DNA of 64,000 bases from Patiria pectinifera (lineage: Eukaryota > Echinodermata > Asteroidea > Valvatida > Asterinidae), in the NCBI GenBank assembly GCA_029964075.1, contig CM057149.1, positions 444,465 through 508,464 of the forward strand. Reading direction: 5' to 3'. Shown one piece after another: positions 23,044 to 36,900 of the stretch; within the stretch, counting starts at the first letter, position 1; the number at the start of each line of letters is the position of its first letter. The translations under genes and the position numbers were made by a program. The notes beneath the pieces are model-generated. The model did no database searches. It was not told the origin of the DNA and worked only from the letters and a program-made list of their open reading frames with translations.

Positions 23044-26000
23044 CTGTTAAGAAAAGCACTGACTGTTAACTCAGGAGATATAAGAGTGGGTATTCAGGAG
23101 CCAAATGAAGGGCACACCACGTCTGTTTGACTCTTGAGTGGCATAGTTCTTCACATCACCCAAATTTACATATTTGAAAGTTGAGACAACTCCACGTGTT
23201 TGATACTATTATCACATTTTAAGTGGAGTCTGTTTGTGGATAGTAATTCATTGTGTTTTTTTATATAGATTTCTTTGGTTGATAATTTAGCATGATTAAA
23301 ATTATTAATACTAAAATTGACGTTGCCAGTAAAAGTCACATTGTCTGTTAACAACACATGATAGACTAGGCGATATTTCAAAAACTGTTACATGAAGAGG
23401 CATTGGGGTGCTGAATCCAAAAATAATGCTTACCCAGCTGGACTGTTTTTAGTGGAAATATGCCTAGTTTGCATAAATCTTAATACCTGTTGTGTAATAA
23501 ATTTGTTCTCATATTTGGATATATTTTTAATTTAATTTAATTTTTTTAAAGTTTATTTTGGTGATTCTAATTACACTTGCTTACTTCAATAACATTTTTT
23601 AAAGCATATAAGTGACTATGATTATGAGGACATAGTAACAATCCAAAATGGCTTCTATTACATGTATACCCCAAAATTGCGCGCATTTACCTTGTCTGCA
23701 GATATCATCAAGTAGTCTTGTCAAACCTCAGTATTGATGAGCTTCAAATTCACCAAGTTGCTTACTGGCACAGTTTCCCTATTAAACCTTATGGAAATTA
23801 TGTGAACAATGATAACATCTTGACATTTAGCCAAGCAAACCAAAACAGAGGGGGATCAAGGCATCCGTAAATTGGGCTATAAAGTAGGTGAAGGGTTGCT
23901 TAACGTTCGAGACTTGAACAAGATCAAGGAAAATTCCGAAAATTATGGGTAAGAAAACATTTTGATCTTGACATAATTATTGTAAGCAACAATAATCTTT
24001 TATTTTGGGAGATTTCCTTAAAGTTGTTCAAGTTCCCCACATTAGGCAACAATTAGCCTAATTTTTAGCCCAATTTACGGACACTTCATTTTCCCCGTTT
24101 TCTTTTTTGGCCTTAATATGAAGACGTTATCATTTTTTCAGATGATTTCCCATTTCTTTTTGTTAGGGTAACTGTGCCAGCAAGTAACTTTATGAATTTG
24201 AAGCTCAACATAACTGAGGTTTGGCAAGACTACTTTATGATATCTGATGAAATGCACGCAACTTTAGGGTATAATAATAGCTATTATGGATTGTTACCAT
24301 GTCCTCATAATCATTCAGTCACTGCTTTGCTTGTACAAAATGTTATTAAGTCAGGAAGTGTAGGTAAGATCACAAACATAAACTGAAAAAAAAAATAATA
24401 ATAATAAAAATATACCCAAATATGAAAACAAATATATTACACGACAGGTATTTGAGATTTATGCAAATTAGGCCTATTTCCACTAAAAATCCAGTTTGGT
24501 AACAATTATATTCGGATTCAGTACCCCCAGATAGGTAAAATAGCTGGCTTACCAACTTCTACTCAAAACTGCCTCTTGTTGCCTTTAACCCTAAAAAGGG
24601 CCGGTTGGGGGGGGGGGGGGGGGGCCCCTCGACTTTTTTCGCGATAGCCTTGAAAAAGAATTTTTCCAGCCTGAGCTGTTATGACTTTTTAGCCTCAAGC
24701 CTTGCGCATCTTTTGATACCAAAAACATAAAAATCGGACCATGGATTGCTACGCACCGTGAAAAATGAATTTGCCCATATACGTTGTGTTCACAGGGCAG
24801 AATTACCATTTGTACATATGAAAAATTAATTAGCCATAATTCCAAGACCCTTTGAACTAAAGTTACGAAATTTCTTGGGGTATGTTTATGATGAGTTGCT
24901 CTATGCATGTACCAAGTTTCAAAATTTGTCATCACTCGATGGCCAAGATCTTAGGGATCCCCCCCTGGCTGACAGATGGTCAAAATAACCCGGCCCTTTT
25001 AGGGTTAATGAGTCTTTTTTTTTTAATATCACCTAGACTATGACTTTAATAGGTAAATTGTTATAAACATTATTTAGTAAAACCTTTTGTTTTTGTGTTA
25101 GATTATTGTCTCATACTTTGTTAGCAGGAAGAAACCTATTTATTGGACTTGGGAGTTTGTATAATCTGACTTCAAGCACTCTTACTTTTTCATTTTGTGC
25201 CAGTAATCTGATCTTGTTCTCCTTCCGCCCTCTATTGTTATCATCAGCGATGACTGTCTGTACAATCTTCCTCTGCCTAAGCATCTGATGTGATTCTGGA
25301 GTGACTGGTACACTGTCCTCACTCATCAGGGGTTCATCACTGCGCAAGAATGGCACAAAGTCACCATTTTTGAGTGGTGGTGTGTCCGGCAGATCGCTGT
25401 TTTCATCTGTCCAAGTTTGCATATCGCCTTGGTCTTGCACCAAGTCTGTCCTACCATGATGGGGTTTGTGGTTTGGCTTCCTGTCCAGGCTACCTCCAAC
25501 TCTTGATTGAGTCGGCTTAGACCCTTGAACTGTGTCAGGTTGCACAGCCCCAGCAGCTACACGTTTCTTTGCTTTTAAGAGTCTCCCTGGAGCATTCCGT
25601 TCTTGCTCTGCTAAGAGCTCTGCTGCCCTTTGTTGTCGCCTCTCCTCCCGTTTCCTCTTGTTGACAGTCAAATCTTTGTCCGAGTTCTGCTGGAGTTTCT
25701 TGGTCTTGGTATTGGCCCCCCAAACTGGCTTCTCCAATTTCTTGACTGACTTCTTTCGGCTGTTTCCAGGCTCTGATCCCGGTGATGTTGTCCTTGATGT
25801 TTGCTGTGTCTGCGTCATAACTCTGGCATTTACCTCTGACTGTCTTTCCTCTTTGCTAATTCTCTTCTTCTCCCGGGCTTTGTATGTCTGAATACGCTCC
25901 ATTTTCTGATCTTTCCTTCCTGCTTCCTGCTGTGCTATTCTTCTGTGTGGTCGATATTCAATGTGAGCACTGGGCTCTCGCTCCAGTAGGCCACCTTGAA

Positions 26001-29000
26001 GTGTGACATCTTCATGAGGAGGGAAGTGAAACTCTGGAAAAGTCATGCAAGCAGTGTTTGTAAATTACTAATGTACGTCAGTCCGATGACTACTTCACAA
26101 TCATGTTAGAAATCGGCTGCTGATTGATACCCATATAAAATCAGCGGAGATTTGCCAAAAACAAATAAAACATTCAGAACTGTTACACATATTCAAGACC
26201 TTCATGCAAGTCAAGAATCCAATAAAAGTTTGATGGAAATGATCTCATCAGAGCTAGAAATTGAGTAAAACAAAGCATTACGAAACGAAAACAGTGGAGC
26301 TGATGTAAACATAACACAGCAAAGATACCACCACAAAGGTCTTAAAACCAAGACTAGATATTCATGGGAATATCTCAAAATTCAAAGCACATGGAATGCT
26401 CCACTGAGACCAACACCCAGTGGCGTATCCTGGGGGGGGGGCAACAACCCCCCATGAAACCTTCTCGCCCCCCCCCCAGTCGCCCCCCCCCTGAGATGTT
26501 GAGTTTCTAAAAAAATTATCATTGATCTACATGACGCCCCCCATGAAATGTTCCAGCCCCCCCCCCCCCCCCCCCCCTGAAAAATTCCTGGCTATGCCAC
26601 TGCCAACACCAGTTCACATTGTGAACATGTGCATTGTCCTATTGCCTGGGAATGCTCTTGTGTTGTACTTGGAACCCAATATACCTGTTTGCACAGCCTG
26701 GTCATACACAGGTGAGGTGAATGCATCAACCATGATAGGACTGTCTTTTACTTGATTGATCACATGATCCATCACATGTAAAGGTATAGGCACTTCAGGT
26801 GGATGCTGAACATGCTGAGGCACTGTGGGTTGTTCTGGCCTGGGTGAAGTCTTGTAAGCCACTTTGGTGTCCTGTTTAGGAGGGGAATTGTCCTGTTGGT
26901 CTGTGGCAGAAAGGCACCATAATTTGCTCTATTAACTTTATGGACACTCTCAAAATAAATAAGTATACAGGGTGAGTAAAAAAATGTAGCGCTTTCTAGA
27001 TCTAGGATATGAATGCCCAAGTAATAAGCCTTGTTTTGCTGAAGAATCATTTAAATTCCTCATGTACACAAACACTGTTTTTTAACCTTGTCCGTGGATC
27101 ACACTAAGGTATGGGATATTTCAGTAAAAATGAAACCATGTTGTATCCTGAAAATGAAATAAAAAATAGTCCTATAAGTGTCCAGGGCAGCCAAATCCAA
27201 GGCAGGGCATGATTAAGCATGTTATTTTAACATCTGAAGCAGTAGGTTTTTAAATAAATGTTATGATAAGTGTTAGTTATCATGGTTATAATCGTGTTCT
27301 GATGTGTTTTTCTTTACATGTGAATACTTTTTGTTTTGCTGAACTATCACTTACCTTTATTGTGATCCGTGGACAAGGTTAAAAAACTGTGTTTGTGTTT
27401 ACATTCCATAACTGCAAAAGTACATGAGTGATTTGAATGATTCTTTCACTATTAAAGAAAGCTTATTAATTAGGCTTTTTCACACTAGATCTTGAACGCG
27501 CTACATGCAAAACTTCTTTAAACAAGTCAGGTGTGTTTACAAAAACAAATGCCCCACAACCGTGACTGTTACCCATGACATGACACCTCTCTTTTAACAT
27601 CAACTTATCTCGGTCACATGGAACGTTCATTGACATCGTTATTTTAAAAAAAAAATTTTTGCCTTTCTGTTGGGAAGTCATTGTATGTGATTTAAAAGAG
27701 TGAGCGAATAACAAGAGATCTAGTACAAACAAGCTGAATTAAAAAAAACAAAAACATGAAGACACAGCTGTACATAAAATGAAATAAAAGATCACATTAG
27801 GCCAACCCCAAAAAAGTCTCCAGTTTCTGGTCTGCACACACATCACTGTAGCCATTGCCTCGGTAAAATTAAAACATTTTTTTTTTCAATGTAATATGAT
27901 GTCTCAAAACCGCCAAACTCACTAATTTTACTGGAATCCTGCTGCTGCACAGTTTTAACATGTTTTAGACGGGGTTACGATCGAGTATAAGCTTTATGTG
28001 ACCTCTCTAGGCTCCCATTTGTTTTGCACTAAATTAAGTCGGACACCATTTGCAGACGGTGTTGTAATTTTGTAATTGTGTGTCTGGCAGCCAGATTGCG
28101 GAAGTGATGATCGTGTATCTGGACCTGTAAACGCTTTTTAATTACCGCAATATGTAAGGGAGGATGAGAAGCTCATGACCAGCCTGGTAACTCATGCACG
28201 ACGTCGATATCGCTGCATGGTCAGACGTTACTGTTTTCTCTGATTTTTCTCTATCCAAACTTCCCGAAGAATGTTCATGTCATTTGAAATTGTAAGTGTG
28301 CAGAATACTCAAGCCTCATGGCCTAATAGTAAGGTCATCTCAAGCTCCACCCTGAAGGATATTTTGAGAGTTTAAGGGGATCACAGCATTATCTGCAACA
28401 TCAGCAGACATTTGAAGAAGAAAAAAAAAGGGGGGAGGGGAAAACCCACATTGCCCCACCTTTTTGGGGCAAGCTCCATATCAGAAACCGGAGAGTTTTT
28501 TGGCCTTATCATTATATGCTTAATAAACATAGATTGTGTGGGGGGGGGGGGAGAACATTCTTATGGTCTCTAAGAACAATCCACAAACCGAATTGGAAGT
28601 TCATATGTAAAATATTTCTTAAGTTATAGTGCTGACAAGATTTCTATTGTTTTAGCCACTGTGACATGGATTTCCACGAGAAACAAAAAATATTCCTTTT
28701 TAAGCCAGTTTTAATTTTGGCTTTATTTCCAAGACCCTCCTAATGTAATTGAGAAGGTTGTCTTCTCCGCATATGCCCTTCAACATGCAAATACTGTCTG
28801 CAAACAGTTAAAACTTAAATCATTATGGCACCAAGGACGGCATAACAATAAGAATTAAATGAATAAAAACACTAACTGTCCCAGCTGGATCTAAGGTTAG
28901 AAGTATCATGTCCCATCTTAGTCAGTTTCTCCAATCTCTTCTGATGTTTCTCCTTCTGTGCGTCATTGTAAGCTGCCTGCATGCTCTCAACTAAGGCTGT

Positions 29001-30890
29001 GTGCCTGGCTGCTTCATCATCCTGCAAAAGTTAACCACAATGCATCATTGTGCAAAAGTCAGATTTATTTACGTACATAAAACAGTTAACCTATTTTTTT
29101 TTATTGCTTTCTCATCAATTGGCAGCTCTCTACAAGCACAGAAAAAAGCGTACAGTCTGACATTGGACATGTACATGTACTTAAACAAAATGTAAAATTG
29201 TAATATGTGTCCTAAGAAAAGTGCATTTTAAATGCATGTTGTAATGATGGAATGTTATGCACTTAAATAACTGACACTAGGAGACCATGTCTGTGCATTT
29301 CCAAGATTGCTGTGTTGAATTTACACCTAATATTTACTGGCAAGTCGATAGAGGGCGGTACAGAAGATTAACACTATAATTTTGTTGAGCTTTCCAATAA
29401 CCTAGGAAAAATAACCATATTCACAGCCCAAGTTTTTGAAAGTGAGTGTCCAGTTGATACAGTTCTTCCAGTTCATATGTTCTTCGTACAATTGTTAACT
29501 AAACTTTGAGAGAAACAAAGTGTTTGTTTGAAGCTCATTATTCAGGAGTTCTGTGAGTGTTACGATTGTGCTTGCAACCAGGCAGAATTTGGAAATGAGT
29601 TTCATTAGATTTTTTTTTTTTTTCCCAAACAAGAAGTAACATTGAGAACAGAGGTTGACTATTCTGCAACGGAGCAATTGCATCAGGGGGTATTCTGCCC
29701 TTCTTTTTATTTTTAAACACAACATTTCTTGCTTTGACAAACTTGAAAAACTAGCTACTTCTTTCAATGTCCAGGGTGAGTTGTGGCGTCAGGTTAGATC
29801 ATTTCTGACAGGTCCTCTAAAGTAGGTCTCTCGGCCCCTAAAGTACTCGGAGAACTCGGTACTCGGCTTTGAGGACTTTGAGTAATGCGCACGCAACATT
29901 TTCCGGCACTTGGGAGTAGCAAGAGTAACACGCTCGAACTCACCCATTAAGACAGGGATAACTGATAGAATTAGATTGAAAAAGAACAGTTGACATCATG
30001 ATTTTAAAGCCTGGCAAACTTAATTATGGTTAATCAAAGAATACATTTGGTACATTTTGGACGGATGGTTTTCAAAAATAATAAAAAAACCTCTATTTGA
30101 TGTGCCACCAGAGGGTGCCCGTTTGGATGATGATGTCATCATGATGTTTTTTGTGTCTGGCATTCCTCACTAAACACTTGCATAATTTATTTGTCTATAG
30201 TAAAATGTTTCCATTTTCAAGTAATATTTAAGTTTTATTGCACTTCCAGCAACACCCGAAGTAAAGGTCAAGTGGTTTTGTTCCTGGGAATATGAAATTT
30301 TGCTCAAGGCACCGTCTACAACCTCATGAAAACATGAACACGATACTCTATTTAGTTAAAAAGATAAATAACTGAAATTTTTTGGTCAAATTTTGCCCAT
30401 AGATCGGTAATTTGATACCTAATGATGTCATGATGATGTCACAAAATGTTCAATATCTTTGTAACTTGGTTCCAAGTTTGTACATGTACTAGGTTTGAGC
30501 ATGATTCCGTAAATCATTTGGAAGAAAATCGGTTTGTTTTGATTTTGAAGTTTCTGTCTGTATTTTAAATTCACCTAAAATGTACCTTCTGGTAGACCCG
30601 AAGTAAAGGTCCAGTGAGTTCACGCACTCAACAAAAAATGTTTATCAATTAATGGTCTATCTGATACCAACGTATGAACATGATTGATCATTTTGTTCCA
30701 AGAGTTATAAGTGAAAGAAAATAGTCATTTTTTTGGTCAAAAATCTCTTGTAATTTGACACCCTATGACATCTTCATGATGTCAGACTAATATGCACCAC
30801 TCAGGATGAAAGTCGATATAGTTAAAAGTTACAAGTTCATACCATGAACCGTTTTACCCGCGGATATTTATTGTCTAGTAAAAAGAAGGA

Positions 30891-30962
<72 letters not shown>

Positions 30963-33900
30963 AGATTGATCAGAACAATTCTGAATAGTTGTCGGGATGT
31001 GCCTGGCCTCTAAATAATTGGTTGCACTCGAATGGTTAAATTTTGTGATCCTTTGTTAAAATATTTGTAACTTAACTTGGCTGTATTTAATGAAATAGTT
31101 CTCTGGCCCGACCGCTCTGCCTTTGTAACTCAACAAATGCAAAGCTCTAGTTAAGTGTTTGGGCACATCCCGACCATCGTTCAGAATTGTACTGATCAAA
31201 CTTTCTTTCCTTTTTTTTATAGAGTGTCCCATAAACAACAATTTGCACTCATGTAAAACATGTATACATGTAGAGCCTGAAAGTTGACACCTGGCGCGCT
31301 TCAGGGCCCCTTGAAAAAGAAAATAACAGTCAGTGTTTTTGGAATTAGTTTTGGTACATTAATTTCTTAAGAAAATCACCTTCGGATTTTAATAGAACTG
31401 AAAAACTGACTGAAAAATTGCATTACGTTGAAAGAGAAATATCGAGCCAAAAATCGAGCCTCTCACTTCCGCAAAACTTCCGTGTGGACTCATGGAACTC
31501 CATCACTCATTCAAGCATAAACATTTATGAAATAATTTTGTGGCGGTCATCGGGTAAAAACTTAAACTTAAAAAGAAGACTCAACTGTCTTTAAGGACAG
31601 ACAATTTTTTTTTAATATACTTGAAGAATTTATTTTCATTTACAACCAAATCTAAAATGACTGTTGATAAGAACTGTTTTAAAACGTCACCTAACAAGCC
31701 TGAATAAATCTAGATACCATCGGCTGCAGGTAGGTAAATCTTCGTGTCATTATCGTTTTCGTTCTCACGCAAGAATGCAATGTGAAAATAGAAGTGATCC
31801 AACGAGGAGACCTTGGAATGGAAATAGATTGTAAGTAAAATTGTTTTTACCCATTTCCAAATGATTTCTCATCTATTTTGAGGCAATTTTGTCAGTGTTT
31901 TTAATTAACAGATCTAATAATTTAATCCTTTAAAAAAGTTGATAAAATAAATTAAAGTGATAAATTCAAATTACACACAAATGGCCGCTGCACAAAGGGC
32001 TGTCACAGAAAAATGCCAGGCTTAAGACTGGCCGAGGATAAACCAGAGTGTATCCTTCAGGCAGCGGAATCAGATGCCTAGTGGAGATTGTGGAGTCAGT
32101 CTGACATCCTTGCAACCAGAAGGAAATAGAATGAAATCCAATCAACATGTCGGAAAAGCCCCTTCATTCTGATTGAGGATGCCATCCGGGAACTTAACCT
32201 TGGAACTAGTAGGGTGATGGCAACTGTCAATAGCAAGCCTGTGGCATACCTCGTCTGCCGTGCCCTTAGGAAGAATGTTTCTGTCTCTTCTGCCAGAATG
32301 AGTGACGAATCGAGCACATAACTGAGGTGGGTGGGCCTGATGACAGACCTGGGTGAACAGGGCAGGAATGGGTTCCAAGTCTCAGTGCAGTTTTCCCGAA
32401 GGAATGTAAAAGTCCTATAAAATACCTAGAAAAGCAGGTATCATGGCAGTAATATGGTCCGCGATAGTGAAGCCAACCTTGGGAGGGCCAACCTTGGGAG
32501 GGCCAACCTTGGGAGCGTTCCATGTCTTTGGTTGCCAGGGGGAGATGGAACACCACCGGAAAGGATGCAGGATGTGATCCAAAAGGGCCACCGATCCAGT
32601 AGGCGAGGACATGGTCAAAGGAGAATGGAACAGAAGGAGAGGAACAGAGTAGAGCAGAGATCCACCTAGGGCCAAATATGGGTTGGCTTCACTTTATTAT
32701 GCATATCAAAGCGCGTAAGTCGAGTGCAACTGATCATATTGTGAGGAGTGAATGCTAGGGCGCTGAAAAGCTCAATGCCAGATGGGCAGAGCGACTGACT
32801 GATCATTTAATAGGAAGTAGGTAACTTGCTGTTGACCACAGCAGAAGAAATGAGGATTGGTTTAAGTTGAGGCCGTGTAGGCAGGACATATATAACCGTA
32901 CATTAATGAATAAGCTACGTGCCGAGATGGGCCAAGTGTCACTCTGTGGTTGGTATGATAAGAGACTTGTCGGGGTGTGGGGGGGGGGGGGACACAGCAG
33001 TATCACTCTGTTGGTTAACAATCATTGAGAGTGAGGGGCTTGCTGAGAGTGCAAGGTGTCGCTCCATTGACAAGGCAGTGAAAAGCATGAGCCGTTGCTG
33101 CCAAGGCACAAAAGGACCAACAAAACTGCCAAAAACTCACAACAATTTGCTCTGAAGACACTCAAAGAAACTGGAAAGCAGCTAAGAAAACAGATCAGTA
33201 AACAGAACTCTAAATACATATCTGTCACTTAGCGTTCACAAAGAGAAAGGAGGATGTCATGGTGGGTGGGCCACGAGTTAGTTTGGGAAATAAATTAGTG
33301 ACTAGCTAGCGCCATATACAGGAATAATGCCTACATGTATGTTGATATGCTCTATGGGTAAGACAAGCGTAGTAGAACTGGGGTTTAAACAAACAGGAGG
33401 TTTTGTACTGTTGAGTTTTCTTCAGTGTTTTTTGTTTAACAATTAACATGCAATACTGTGTCAGTGTTTATCAGTGACTGTCAGTAAATTCAGAAGTAGA
33501 CTGCCATTTAGGCCATCATACAACACTTACTTCTTTTTTCCTTTGTTTTTCTTTCTCTGAATCATACTGATGTTGTAAGTTCATTCTCTGATGTGTCAAT
33601 TGTCTTTCCTCCTCTGCCTCCCCCTGCCGTCTCCTTTCCTCTGCCTCTCTCTTAAGTCGCTGCTTCTCTTCAACCTGGGCCTTTACAGCAAGCTGAATGA
33701 GAAAAGCACACACACAAAGTAAAAGGGGAAGGGTGTACACAATTGTTAAAGTTCACAACAGTGAACAGTTCTTTACTGCCAACTAAATCCATCATGTGGA
33801 AGGCATTGCATGACCCGATATGTATCGACACTTTTATTTCCCTGGTTTGCATAGTTCTATTTAGACATGAGCATCTGCAAATCAAGAGTCAGTATTTTGC

Positions 33901-36900
33901 AATTATTAAGGACGAGATTTTGCCTTGCCTGGTTAACAGGGTAGGTGGGATGTTGTGCATCGCATTGCAACACGTACATGAACCATTGCACTCTCCTTTC
34001 GTGATAAAAGCCTATTAATGAAGGAGAGTTTAATTGCACATTTACATTTTGCCAGTGGATGCTAAACATACAAATGTTGTATAGTTACTGGTCATGTGCG
34101 TGATAGTGATGTCTCACAATTTAACACTGAAGACTTTTTTCAACCGAGAAAAAAAAATAGAAAATATAATTTAGTACTGATATAAGCAGAGTTGCAGCCA
34201 AATTCTCATAGTCATCAAAAGTCAATTCCAAGTCGATAACAAGTCATTCAGTGTCAAGTTATAATTAAAATGAACACTAATCAAACGTGTTCTGAAGTCA
34301 ACAAAGTTGCTTGTGAGTACACAGGCGCACAAATCTCAAAAATCAATATAAACTGTCAACTTTTTCATCCATGCAATGTCCATACGCATCAGAATGTCTG
34401 TGTTATATTATACAAATAATGAATGTTCTTGAGTGCAATGGTAAGAATAATTTTATGAGGTGACAGATCACGTTTGCCTCGTGTCACCTCATAAAATTAT
34501 TCTTTCCATTGAAAAAAACGTGAAACACTCATTATTTGTTACAACACCCAAATAAATCCTTGTCATCTGATTGGTCGCAGCCGCAAACAACATGACCGTC
34601 CAACTTCAATTTACCATAAAAGGAACTTCTACTTTTGCAGTGCAGCTGGGTCGTGGGTTGGGATGAATAATTTAATGACACATGATCAACGACACACCAA
34701 TCAGATGATGGGGATTTTATTCAGGCATCGTATAAATCAAAATGAAGAGCTAAAAATGCTGTTGCTAACAGGTACGTGAAAAGTCCTAATCACTTCCTGA
34801 TATCTGGCAACATTTCTTAGTCCTGACACCGTGGATACACATGTGTCGCGTCTATGTCAGGTTTTATCATCAGGGTACATCAGAACCAATGCATCATCCC
34901 ACTTACAAAGACGGGGTATTATGTGAGCTTCATATCTTTCAGGGAACCTGTGGAAGGGCTACTCACCATGTGTTCCATGTGTTTAACTCGCTGGGCTTCT
35001 CTTCGCTCAATCTCGGCAGGATCCAGGAGAAGATTGTGAGCTCTAATGTGACTCCTTGATGGAGAAAATGGATTCAATTTATCTCATATTCATAAAAACC
35101 TAATACAGTTTATCCATTTCTAATGGTCGAGAGCCCGTCACGTGGCCAGTCTTAAATGGATGATAATTTATAAGGACATGGCTGGCTGGTCTTAAAGGCA
35201 TAGTCCATCATTTGTAATTTGTGCATTTTGTTCGTTTGAAGCAACAAAAGTGCTCAAGATCTAAAGGGTGCTGAACAACTAACCTGATGAAGTTTCAGCT
35301 CAGCTTTAGCTGTATATTTCGAGAAAAATAGGATCTAGGATCTCGATTTCAAATCAAAAGTTGCAAATGATGGACTCTGTCTTTAAACACTTTTCCAGTG
35401 TCACATGAAATTTGGACTCCCATGAAATCCAGTGCCCTTTAACATTTCATTGGTTGAACGTTCACATTCCTCACGCATGCATGTGCAATACTACCAGTGA
35501 ATCAGTATTTCATAGTCCAAAATTCACACTACACCAGCCCAGGTGCGTTTTGCGCGACCTTATGAGCAGTAGGCGGACGCCCATCTCTTCATAAGGTAAG
35601 CAGTTGTAGAGGGACATTCCATATTACAGTCAGAGGGATGTTTCATAAAACATGAAATAAAATTGTTGAACAAAATGGTTGGCAACGTCTAGTTTGTGAC
35701 TTGTTTAGATTTGTGGACCGAAAAGATTTTTTTTTTTGACCGAAAAGGTATTTATGTGCTTGGTCAGTATTAAACACTCCGTTTAAGACCAATGGGAGTC
35801 TGGAAAGCTGACAATTATCCTCGGTTTCACCTCAGGTAATTATCACCCATCCAGACTCCAACCGGTCTTAAACAGAGTGTTATAATACCTCCCGTACACA
35901 CATTTATTCCCTTATTAATAATGACAAAAGAACACTGTACAAATACTACTGACATACACTTTACAAAGAGCCCAATTTGACAATAGGAAGTCCAAATTTA
36001 ACTAATGTTAAAAAGAGGGTACCTAATTCTCTGGAACAGATTTCTTATGGTACTTTAATAATACTGTGGGGGTCTGGGGACGACTACAAAGAAGTATTTC
36101 ATATTGGCATATTTAAAACTGCTTTGTACACTTGTTGATTTGCTTTAATTTTATGGCAATAATCACTTTAAATTCAGCAACTTGTAAAGACAGTACTCAG
36201 CATTTACTTCTAAATGCTTTTAATCTTATTCACAATTACATCAAGCGGTTTGATCCTATGAACTCTTCTAACCAATGTAATACATAATACCACATTTTGT
36301 CACCTATGTTTTTTCACCAATGATAGGGGTACATTTTTGGGGGACAAACCATTCACTCAAAACTGTCATATATATTATTTTGTTTAGAAAATAGACCATC
36401 TGTTTTAACTGCTTATCTGTTTTAATTGGATTATCTGCCACAAACAAAAGTGATTAATTTAAAAAAAAAAATTGCCTTCCAAGTTAATGTAGGGGCCTGG
36501 CCGCTTATAATGACCATTGCCTTCTGCCAACTCACCCCCTCAGTAGAAAGTCCGCTGATTTGGACCTTGTATTATGTATCTTTAACCATTAACAGATACC
36601 CCGATATCAAGAGGACGGCCATGGCCACGACCTGGTTTCAAACCAGACGTTTAAAACTGCTCGACCACATTATTATCCCCTTAACAAGACTCATTTCTAA
36701 AATGCACTTTCTAACCTTTCTTGGGATGGTTTTGTAAATGCCTGGCTGTCATCTCTGCCCTCTGAGCCCTGTGGAGGTGCACTATGGGGTTGCTCCACCT
36801 CCTCCCCTCTGTCAACCTTCCTCTCGATCTGTCTATACATGGCCGAGTCATCATGTACCTTCCGATGACCCTTTATGGACTGTTGTGTCTTAGGTAATTC

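Noticed and set aside
25532-25891. 119-codon plus-strand frame
   Set aside because: Antisense shadow of CCDC66 exon m.
32096-32675. Several overlapping minus-strand frames suggesting a gene
   Set aside because: Three frames overlap, no conserved motif or splice pattern is seen, and a 17-bp tandem repeat accounts for part of the openness.
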